A DNA stretch of 23,567 bases from Firmicutes bacterium UBA3941 (lineage in GTDB: Bacteria; Bacillota; Clostridia; Caldicoprobacterales; UBA3941), in NCBI GenBank assembly GCA_002385665.1, contig DGDX01000058.1:1-23567 (forward strand). Direction: 5' to 3'. Below, piece after piece: positions 17,014 through 23,567 of the stretch; positions within the stretch are counted from its first letter, which is position 1, and every line of letters begins with the position of its first letter. A program made the translations under genes and the position numbers. Below the pieces are notes generated by a model. That model had not been told where the DNA came from and made no database searches. It saw only the letters and a program-made list of their open reading frames with translations.

Positions 17014-17192
17014 AGTGGGTATCATTATAGATAATGGGAAGCTTTTTTATATAAAGGAAGGTAACGTATCCTTCCCTAACCGGTATTTGACAAGAGCTTG
17101 AATATCTCAAGGTGGTCATATAAATTATGTTCCCGTATAAGTCCCATAATTTTTAATTTCGTACGTCAAGGATGATAGTAGGGGGATATGAT
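17014..17192 (+). other. Predicted secD leader RNA, about 180 nt, with hairpin and a possible 9-codon ORF
   Basis: GGAAGG (17056-17061) pairs with CCTTCC (17070-17075). CTTGA (17097-17101) pairs with TCAAG (17107-17111). A 9-codon frame, MFPYKSHNF (17127-17156), follows AAGGTGG (17109-17115) at an 11-nt spacing. No known riboswitch class is recognised and the structure was judged by eye. The leader is long for a housekeeping gene. Confidence 0.45.
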
Positions 17193-18437
17193 ATGAAGAA
17201 AAAGCGCGTTTTGCATCTGATTCTCATTTTTTCATTTATATTAGGTATTTCACTAGTCTCCTATATAGCACTAAACGGTATATCCCTATGGGGGCCTTAC
17301 GAGATACCTCCGATTGGCCAGCAGGTAAGACAGGGACTGGATCTAAAAGGTGGTCTATATGTTGTATATGAGGCAGAAATAGAACCAAATGATCCGGATA
17401 AGGATGATAAAATTTCAGGTGCCATAAGGGTTATCAGAAATAGGTTGGACAAAGAGGGTCAACACGAAGCAACCATTGCCAGGCAAGGAGATAACAGGAT
17501 ACAAGTAGAAATCCCTGGAATCAAAAACCCAAGGGAACTTGCTGAAATTTTGGCCAAGCCGGCTGTTTTGGAATTTGAAGGCCCTGAAGGCGATATTATT
17601 ATAACCGGTAAGGATATAAAATCTGCAAAACCCGCATATGGAGAAGGTCATACCCCCGTTGTAGATTTTGAGCTACATTCAGAGGGGGCAAAGAAATTCG
17701 CCGATGCCACAACCAAATACCAGGGCCAGATAATTAAAATCCTCCTGGATAAGAACCCAATATCTGAGCCTGTAGTAAAGTCTGCCATTGTAGGTGGTAG
17801 GGGTATTATTGATGGTATGAAGGATATAGAAGAGGCAAAGCGTTTGGCTAATCTTATTGAAAGCGGTGCCTTGCCTGTAAATTTAGAGCAGGCAGAGACC
17901 CGTACCATTGGTGCTACTCTGGGCGTTAATGCTCTAAACAAGGCCATTCAAGCTGGAATCATAGGCATTGTAGCAGTCCTGCTATTTATGCTTGTATTTT
18001 ACAAGCTACCGGGTTTAGTGGCTGATTTTGCCTTAATAGTGTATATGCTCATAATGATGATTGTTATCGTTACTACCAAGGTAACCCTTACCCTTCCGGG
18101 CATAGCAGGTATTATATTATCTGTGGGTATGGCTGTGGACGCCAATGTTATTATCTTTGAGAGGATCAAGGAGGAAATCCGTTCGGGTAAAACCTTAAGT
18201 TCGTCATTAGATTCAGGTTTCTCCAAGGCTTTCAGAGCTATATTGGATTCCAACATAACTACATTAATAGCTGCTTTTGTGTTGCTTTATTTCGGGACAG
18301 GCCCAATACAGGGATTCGCAAAGACGCTTATAATAGGTATTTTAGCCAGCATGTTTACGGCTATTTCCTTTACCCGTTTCATCTTAAAATTAGTGATGGG
18401 ACTGAACATAAAGAATAAATGGCTCTATGGTGCATAA
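17193..18437 (+). CDS. secD: Protein translocase subunit SecD
   Basis: With SecF it uses the proton gradient to help pull proteins across the membrane. The protein has 414 residues: an N-terminal helix (about 7-28), the conserved DLKGGLYVVYE (50-60), a large extracytoplasmic P1-type domain (about 60-255) with RNRLDKEG and EIPGI, then five helices with GMAVDANVIIFERIKEE (around residue 316). ATG 17193 is chosen because AGGGGGAT (17180-17187) is well placed; the ATG at 17172 would add seven residues before a natural KKKR start. secF follows 13 nt later, so the two are separate genes here, not the fused SecDF of Bacillus. Confidence 0.96.
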   Translation: MKKKRVLHLILIFSFILGISLVSYIALNGISLWGPYEIPPIGQQVRQGLDLKGGLYVVYEAEIEPNDPDKDDKISGAIRVIRNRLDKEGQHEATIARQGDNRIQVEIPGIKNPRELAEILAKPAVLEFEGPEGDIIITGKDIKSAKPAYGEGHTPVVDFELHSEGAKKFADATTKYQGQIIKILLDKNPISEPVVKSAIVGGRGIIDGMKDIEEAKRLANLIESGALPVNLEQAETRTIGATLGVNALNKAIQAGIIGIVAVLLFMLVFYKLPGLVADFALIVYMLIMMIVIVTTKVTLTLPGIAGIILSVGMAVDANVIIFERIKEEIRSGKTLSSSLDSGFSKAFRAILDSNITTLIAAFVLLYFGTGPIQGFAKTLIIGILASMFTAISFTRFILKLVMGLNIKNKWLYGA

Positions 18438-18450
18438 GGGAGGAAGAAAA

Positions 18451-19341
18451 ATGAATTTTCATACCGTCAAATATATTAAGCTGTGGATAGCAATCCCTCT
18501 TGTAATAATACTAATTGGGTTTGGGTTAATAGCCGTAAGAGGATTTAACCTTGGGGTAGATTTCGTAGGCGGAAGTGTTATCCATGTCAGCATGGATAAG
18601 AGTTATAATGTTAATGATGTGAGAGATATTCTAAATGAATTGAGCGTTAGCGCTGATATAGTAAGCGCTGGCCAAAATAATCAGGATATTATTATTAGGT
18701 TGAAGTATATGGAGGACCAGCAGGAAATTCACGAAATGATCATAGGCAGCCTCCAAGAAAGATATGGACTGGATGAGGAAAAGTTTAGTATAGACTTTGT
18801 GGGTCCTACCATGGGGAGGGAATTAATTCGTGATGCGGTTAAATCCATTATGATAGCCAGTGGGCTAATCCTTGTATATATATGGATAAGATTTAAATTG
18901 AAGTCCGGTGTCGCCGCTATTATTGCGCTAATACATGATATCCTGGTTATGATAGCTGTGACATCCATAGCCGGAATACAGATTAATAGTTCATTCATTG
19001 CCGCTATTCTCACGATTCTTGGGTATTCTATAAACGATACCATCGTCATTTTTGATAGGATTAGGGAGAATACAAAACGTCTGGGAAGAAAAATGGATAT
19101 GTACGAGATCGTGGACCAAAGTATCAAGCAGAGTGTTATTAGGACACTCAATACCTCACTAACTACGATAATTTCTGTTTCTGCTCTCTATGTACTCGGG
19201 GTTGAATCTATAAAGGATTTTACGCTACCTATTTTGGTAGGTATTATTGCCGGATCCTATTCGTCACTATTTATAGCAGGGCCCATATGGGCAGTTTGGG
19301 ATAAAGGGTCGGGTCAACAAAGGACGGCAGCCGCAAAATAG
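18451..19341 (+). CDS. secF: Protein translocase subunit SecF
   Basis: The 296-residue partner of SecD in the export motor. An N-terminal helix (about 10-29) is followed by FNLGVDFVGGS (32-42), a soluble extracytoplasmic domain (about 43-130) and five helices containing GYSINDTIVIFDRIREN (about 190-206) and a typical SVIRTLNTSLTT segment. The ATG at 18451 has AAGGGAGGAAG (18436-18446) immediately upstream and is preferred over the earlier 18427 start. That SD begins at the secD stop. A strong hairpin 7 nt after the stop ends the operon. Confidence 0.96.
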   Translation: MNFHTVKYIKLWIAIPLVIILIGFGLIAVRGFNLGVDFVGGSVIHVSMDKSYNVNDVRDILNELSVSADIVSAGQNNQDIIIRLKYMEDQQEIHEMIIGSLQERYGLDEEKFSIDFVGPTMGRELIRDAVKSIMIASGLILVYIWIRFKLKSGVAAIIALIHDILVMIAVTSIAGIQINSSFIAAILTILGYSINDTIVIFDRIRENTKRLGRKMDMYEIVDQSIKQSVIRTLNTSLTTIISVSALYVLGVESIKDFTLPILVGIIAGSYSSLFIAGPIWAVWDKGSGQQRTAAAK

Positions 19342-19347
19342 CTTGGA

Positions 19348-19380
19348 TAAAAGCTTCCTGTTGGAAGCTTTTAGTTTTAT
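19348..19380 (+). terminator. Terminator between secF and recJ
   Basis: TAAAAGCTTCC (19348-19358) pairs perfectly with GGAAGCTTTTA (19363-19373) around TGTT, then GTTTTATT. It is 11 bp with a weak T-run. recJ starts only 29 nt after the stem, which leaves no obvious room for a new promoter, so partial read-through is possible. Confidence 0.75.
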
Positions 19381-19401
19381 TACGGGTTTAAGGTGAAATT
19401 T

Positions 19402-21915
19402 ATGGCTATATTGGAACTTATACAACCTAATTTGAAAGATATTGATAAAACAATAGACAATCTGCAAAAGGCTCTGGGTATATCCAGGGTAACCTCTAGT
19501 ATATTAGTTAATCGGGGGGTTTATGATGAAAACCATGCAAGGGCGTTCTTAAATCCTAGTCTGGGGCAGCTATTTGATCCTTTTGAACTATATGATATGG
19601 ATAAGGCAGTCCAAAGAATAAGTGAAGCTATAAAAAATGAGGAATATATAACTATTTATGGAGACTATGATGTAGATGGAATAACCAGCTCCGCTATTCT
19701 TTATGACTTCCTGACGAATCTGGGCTGTAAAGTGGATGTCTATATCCCGAACCGACATCAGGAGGGATATGGGTTAAACCTTGAGGCAATAAAGGCCATA
19801 CACTGTAGGGGTGCAAAGCTAATAATTACTGTCGATTGTGGTATAACTTCACTAGATGAAGTTGAATTAGCCAAGGAAAAGGGTATGGATGTTATTATTA
19901 CAGATCACCATGAATGCGGCCAAGTACTTCCTGATGCAGTTGCCATAATAAATCCATCCAGGAATCCGAACCTCCACAGCAAACATCCCTTGGCGGGTGT
20001 GGGGGTAGTTGGAAAACTGGTGCAGGCCATTGGTGGGCAACCATATCTAAAGAAATATTTGGATCTCATTGCCCTTGGTACAGTAGCTGATATCGTACCT
20101 TTGGTTGGAGATAACAGGGTCTTTGTAGCAGAGGGACTTGTAAAATTAAATAGGGATCCATGTGTCGGAATTGAAGCCCTTATGGAGGTTTCAGGACTAA
20201 AGTCCATGGATGTTAATACGGGCAGAATTGCCTTTGGTCTTGCACCCAGGTTAAATGCCGCCGGTAGGATTGATGATCCAATGGAGGGATTCAGACTCCT
20301 TAGTTCCAGGAGATTATCCGATGCAATTCCCATAGCAAGGCTTTTAGAGGAACAGAACAGGCAAAGACAAGCTCTGGAGACACAAACCATACAGGATGCT
20401 CAAGAGATGATCAAGACCCAGATAGACCTAAGTAGCGATAAAATTATAGTATTGAGTAAGGAAGGTTGGAACCCCGGCGTTATAGGAATAGCGGCATCTA
20501 AGATTGTAGAAAAATACTACAGACCCTGTTTGCTTATCGCTATTCAGGATGGTATAGGGGTTGGATCCGCCAGGGGAATTGAGGGATTCAGTATTTATGA
20601 TGCGATTCACTCCTGTTCGCATCTGCTTAATAAGTTTGGTGGTCATCGTCAGGCTGCAGGACTTTCTTTGGATGAAGGAAAAATTCCTGATTTGCGAAAG
20701 GGGCTTTTGGATTACTGCGATAAAGAAGTCCAAGATTATATGTTAATCCCACGGTTCAAATATGATGCAAAGCTTAATCCTGAGGACATTAGTTACGATC
20801 TGGTGAATGAGTTGGAGGCTTTGAAACCCTTTGGTGTAGGAAATCCTTCACCTACGTTCTTATTATCTGATGCAAGTATGGTAGAATATAATCAAGTAGG
20901 CGGACATGGGAAACACCTTAAAGTCTCCGTTGGACTAGGGAAAAGGCTTTGGGATGGCATCGCCTTTGGTATGGGGGAGCGTTCCGAATCCCTGTCAACT
21001 ACCAATAGGGTGTCAATTGTTGCAGGATTGGAGAAAAATGAGTGGAGAGGCGTAACCAAACTACAGCTAAATATAAGACATATGGATATGGTGTTAAAAG
21101 ACAGTGACGATTGGGCTAATTTTCTATCCTCTTTCCACCTGAAATTTTTTGATGCATTTTTCCATGATTTTATGTATAATAGTCATTGTAATAATGCTAT
21201 TTTTTCCCTCCAACCTGAAATCTCGACACGGAAGAGTTTAGATGAGGTCTTTTCAGAATTGGAACGAAACAGGATGGGAAACTTGATCCTTATTAATTCC
21301 CTATCCATTAGCCAGGATATTATAGAGTGTATTTTACACAGCCCACTTATGGAAAAGTTAGAATTCAGCTATGGACTGTCCTATAGCTGGGATGGTATTG
21401 GGGTAAATAGGGTGGTCTTTGCTCCTATATATAGCAGGTTGAATTTTTTGGGTTATAAAAATATCTATTTTTTTGAGGATGAAACTTCCTGCTGTTTTAT
21501 TAATCCCAATGTAAGTGGAGGGATACATACGATAGTATGTAAAGAGAAAAGGACAGACACTAATCCCCACTTGAGCAAGGAGTATTTGGTTGGATATCGA
21601 GATTTTGCCTCCCTTTACAGATGGATACGCTCCCTATCGCCTGGACGCAATATCTGGCAGAACTGGATAGATCTGATAGAGGATTACAAAAAAGTGGATC
21701 CGCATACAAATGGCTTTAAAATCAGATTGATGTTGAAGGTTTTTGAGGAATTGAATTTTATAAGGGTAGATTCGGATAATAAGTATGTCAGGATCCAGGG
21801 TTATAAGAATCCAAGTCCTCAAAAACTTACTGAAAGTCGTCTGTTTACTTACTACAACCAATGGATCAGTTGTTTGGGTTTATTTCCTGTTGGGGATAAC
21901 CATAACATAAAATGA
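19402..21915 (+). CDS. recJ: Single-stranded-DNA-specific exonuclease RecJ (long Firmicutes form)
   Basis: A 5'-3' ssDNA exonuclease for recombination and repair. The DHH phosphoesterase domain has DYDVDG (88-93) and DHH (168-170); VDCGITS lies between them and LGTVADIVPL and APRLNAAGRID follow. The DHHA1 domain has GGHRQAAG (413-420), then an OB-like domain (about 455-565). At 837 residues it carries an extra C-terminal region of about 270 residues, as in Bacillus RecJ, with no recognised catalytic motif. ATG 19402 has AAGGTG (19390-19395) 6 nt upstream; GTG 19393 lies inside that SD. apt follows 25 nt downstream, matching the conserved recJ-apt-rel order. Confidence 0.96.
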   Translation: MAILELIQPNLKDIDKTIDNLQKALGISRVTSSILVNRGVYDENHARAFLNPSLGQLFDPFELYDMDKAVQRISEAIKNEEYITIYGDYDVDGITSSAILYDFLTNLGCKVDVYIPNRHQEGYGLNLEAIKAIHCRGAKLIITVDCGITSLDEVELAKEKGMDVIITDHHECGQVLPDAVAIINPSRNPNLHSKHPLAGVGVVGKLVQAIGGQPYLKKYLDLIALGTVADIVPLVGDNRVFVAEGLVKLNRDPCVGIEALMEVSGLKSMDVNTGRIAFGLAPRLNAAGRIDDPMEGFRLLSSRRLSDAIPIARLLEEQNRQRQALETQTIQDAQEMIKTQIDLSSDKIIVLSKEGWNPGVIGIAASKIVEKYYRPCLLIAIQDGIGVGSARGIEGFSIYDAIHSCSHLLNKFGGHRQAAGLSLDEGKIPDLRKGLLDYCDKEVQDYMLIPRFKYDAKLNPEDISYDLVNELEALKPFGVGNPSPTFLLSDASMVEYNQVGGHGKHLKVSVGLGKRLWDGIAFGMGERSESLSTTNRVSIVAGLEKNEWRGVTKLQLNIRHMDMVLKDSDDWANFLSSFHLKFFDAFFHDFMYNSHCNNAIFSLQPEISTRKSLDEVFSELERNRMGNLILINSLSISQDIIECILHSPLMEKLEFSYGLSYSWDGIGVNRVVFAPIYSRLNFLGYKNIYFFEDETSCCFINPNVSGGIHTIVCKEKRTDTNPHLSKEYLVGYRDFASLYRWIRSLSPGRNIWQNWIDLIEDYKKVDPHTNGFKIRLMLKVFEELNFIRVDSDNKYVRIQGYKNPSPQKLTESRLFTYYNQWISCLGLFPVGDNHNIK

Positions 21916-21940
21916 ATGGCAATTTTAAGGAGGAAGTTTC

Positions 21941-22462
21941 ATGAATCTCAAGGATAAAATTAGAATTATACAAGATTTCCCGAAATCTGGGATCAGTTTT
22001 AAAGATATTACTACCTTATTGCAGGATAGAGATGCTTACAAATATACCGTTGATAGCTTGGTGAACGCCTGCAAGGAATGGAATCCGGAACTGATAGTTG
22101 GACCGGAAGCCAGAGGCTTTGTTATTGGTGCACCTTTGGCTTATGCGTTGGGAGTTGGATTCGTACCTGTTCGGAAACCTGGAAAACTTCCCGGTAATAC
22201 GGAGTTATATGAATATGATCTGGAATATGGTACGGATACCCTGGAGATTCACAGTGATGCAATAATTAAGGGTCAAAGGATAGTGATAGCAGATGATTTA
22301 CTTGCTACTGGGGGAACATCCTTGGCAACGGCAAAACTAGTGGAAAAACTAGGCGGTATAGTGGTAGGGATGACTTTTGTTATTGAACTTTCCTATCTAA
22401 AGGGAAGGGAAAAATTAGCGGAATATAATGTACACACCCTAGTTCAATATGAGGACGAATAA
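21941..22462 (+). CDS. apt: Adenine phosphoribosyltransferase
   Basis: Makes AMP from adenine and PRPP (purine salvage) in the cytoplasm. The protein has 173 residues, the normal length. [15 protein letters not shown] at the N-terminus, [19 protein letters not shown] (adenine/hood region), VRKPGKLPG and the PRPP-binding loop [13 protein letters not shown] (about 109-121) are all diagnostic. A strong SD AAGGAGGAAG (21928-21937) precedes the ATG. It sits between recJ and rel as in most Firmicutes, a link that joins purine nucleotide supply and the stringent response. No terminator is evident after it, so read-through into rel is likely. Confidence 0.97.
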   Translation: MNLKDKIRIIQDFPKSGISFKDITTLLQDRDAYKYTVDSLVNACKEWNPELIVGPEARGFVIGAPLAYALGVGFVPVRKPGKLPGNTELYEYDLEYGTDTLEIHSDAIIKGQRIVIADDLLATGGTSLATAKLVEKLGGIVVGMTFVIELSYLKGREKLAEYNVHTLVQYEDE

Positions 22463-22518
22463 TCCCTGCATTAAATTGTAATATTTTGGATTATCCAATA
22501 AATAGCCGACCATCTGAA

Positions 22519-22567
22519 GTAATGAAGCTTATATTATCAACATTACGTTTTACCTATGTAGTAATGT
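22519..22567 (+). promoter_or_regulatory. Alternative inverted repeats in the rel upstream region
   Basis: GTAATG (22519-22524), CATTAC (22541-22546) and GTAATG (22561-22566) alternate, so the middle copy can pair with either neighbour; the second pairing extends to 7 bp (ACATTAC with GTAATGT). A separate TTGGATTATCCAA palindrome lies at 22486-22498. No convincing promoter is seen in 22463-22611. Confidence 0.35.
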
Positions 22568-22611
22568 ATTATTGAAACTTCTGTAATTCAAATAAAAAGG
22601 ACGTATGGGAG

Positions 22612-23567
22612 ATGATAAAATTTAAGGAAAAACTAAATCAGTTAGAGGCTAGGGCTGAAGAGTTATTTGGCCATGAGGGTGCTGGAAGGATTATGGATGC
22701 CTATGCCTTTGCTTCTGATGCCCACAAAACCCAGCAACGGTCTTCAGGAGAACCCTATATAATCCACCCATTGGAGGTGGCACAAATACTTATGGATATG
22801 GGTTTGGATGTGGATACTGTTGCTGCGGGCTTACTCCATGACGTCGTAGAAGATACTGGGGTTTCAGTTGATGAGTTGTCGGTATTATTTGGGGCTGAAG
22901 TGGCCGGTCTGGTAGACGGAGTAACAAAACTAGGTAAGATAGCCTACAAAACAAAAGTTGAACAACAGGCTGAGAATCTACGAAAGATGTTTTTGGCCAT
23001 GGCTAAGGATATAAGGGTTATTATAATTAAGCTGGCCGACCGGCTTCATAATTTAAGGACACTAGAATATGTCGATGAAGAAAAGCAAAGGGAAAAGGCA
23101 TATGAGACATTGGAAATCTATGCCCCTTTGGCTCATAGACTGGGTATTTTTAAGATCAAATGGGAACTTGAAGACACGTCCCTAAGATATATTGATCCAA
23201 ATGGATATTACGATTTAGTTGAGAAGATCGCTGTAAAGCGTAAGGAAAGGGAGGACTATATTCGGGAAATCATTGAAACCTTAAAGGTGAAGCTGGAAGA
23301 AATAGGTATAGAGGCTGAAATAGAGGGGCGCCCCAAGCATTTTTATAGTATATATAAAAAAATGTATATGCAGCATAAGGATTTCGATCAGATTTATGAT
23401 CTGCTGGCCATAAGAATCATAGTGGATACCGTTAAGGATTGTTATGGTGTTCTGGGTGTAACGCATACTCTATGGAAGCCTATTCCCGGAAGATTCAAAG
23501 ATTACATTGCAGTCCCAAAACCGAATATGTATCAATCATTGCATACTACGGTTATAGACCCTAGGGG
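22612..23567 (+). CDS. rel: Bifunctional (p)ppGpp synthetase/hydrolase Rel, N-terminal part; 3' end outside window
   Basis: Sets the (p)ppGpp alarmone level in the stringent response. The first 318 codons are present, of a family usually about 720-750. The HD hydrolase domain is intact: His52 in YIIHPLEVA, HDVVED (76-81) and ADRLHNLRT (142-150). The synthetase domain begins with HFYSIYKKM, YDLLAIRI (262-269) and RFKDYIAVPKPNMYQSLHTT (294-313). R-x-K-D at 294-297 is the charge signature of bifunctional enzymes, unlike E-x-D-D of synthetase-only RelA. The TGS and ACT regulatory domains must lie beyond the end. The SD AAAAAGGA (22594-22601) is 10 nt from the ATG. Confidence 0.96.
   Translation, partial: MIKFKEKLNQLEARAEELFGHEGAGRIMDAYAFASDAHKTQQRSSGEPYIIHPLEVAQILMDMGLDVDTVAAGLLHDVVEDTGVSVDELSVLFGAEVAGLVDGVTKLGKIAYKTKVEQQAENLRKMFLAMAKDIRVIIIKLADRLHNLRTLEYVDEEKQREKAYETLEIYAPLAHRLGIFKIKWELEDTSLRYIDPNGYYDLVEKIAVKRKEREDYIREIIETLKVKLEEIGIEAEIEGRPKHFYSIYKKMYMQHKDFDQIYDLLAIRIIVDTVKDCYGVLGVTHTLWKPIPGRFKDYIAVPKPNMYQSLHTTVIDPR

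Noticed and set aside
17087..17092. TTGACA as a -35 of a second secD promoter
   Set aside because: No -10-like hexamer 16-18 nt downstream; TATAAA at 17119 is 26 nt away. The 16979-17007 promoter is far better.
23281..23466. Minus-strand open frame within rel
   Set aside because: Shadow of the rel synthetase domain in another frame, with no SD or family.

Overview
The window is a stretch of chromosome from an AT-rich, endospore-forming, Gram-positive bacterium, most likely class Clostridia. Evidence for this: the tail of the forespore sigma factor sigF followed by a complete spoVA operon, a BofC-type sporulation protein, strong AGGAGG-like ribosome binding sites, GTG and TTG starts, and a ruvC gene beside ruvAB (Bacillus uses RecU and lacks ruvC). 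The order ruvAB-queA-tgt-yajC-yrzE-secDF-recJ-apt-rel is the conserved Firmicutes housekeeping cluster. I see no insertion sequence, prophage, CRISPR array, tRNA or rRNA. Every recognised gene looks intact except the two cut by the window ends.

Layout. (1) 1-3836: the 3' end of sigF with its terminator; then a candidate sigma-G promoter and a co-directional operon of a small membrane-protein gene, spoVAA, spoVAB, a 44-codon ORF, spoVAC, spoVAD and spoVAE. It ends at a 14-bp bidirectional hairpin. (2) 3850-6828, minus strand: a 992-residue class A penicillin-binding protein with an unusual Cys-containing module and an Asn/Gly-rich tail. It converges on the spoVA operon. (3) 6829-8912: a 537-bp intergenic region with divergent promoters, then yebC, then bofC. 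A 14-bp perfect inverted repeat surrounds the bofC ribosome binding site and start codon. (4) 8974-11074: proB-proA (proline synthesis). (5) 11153-16211: ruvC, ruvA, ruvB (Holliday-junction processing), queA, tgt (queuosine tRNA modification) and yajC (Sec accessory). (6) 16352-19380: a YrzE/TIGR04086 membrane protein, then secD and secF behind a strong promoter and a leader of about 180 nt. (7) 19402-23567: recJ, apt and the first 318 codons of a bifunctional rel.

Together the genes serve spore maturation and germination (spoVA, bofC, perhaps the PBP), cell-wall synthesis, proline synthesis, recombination and repair (ruvABC, recJ), tRNA modification, protein export (yajC, secDF), purine salvage (apt) and the stringent response (rel). 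This is an ordinary core-genome region. The less ordinary signals are at the RNA and small-ORF level: the bofC start-site hairpin, the long leaders of secD and yebC, two small ORFs in the spoVA operon, and an ambiguous start codon in tgt. I did not find a convincing new multi-gene system.
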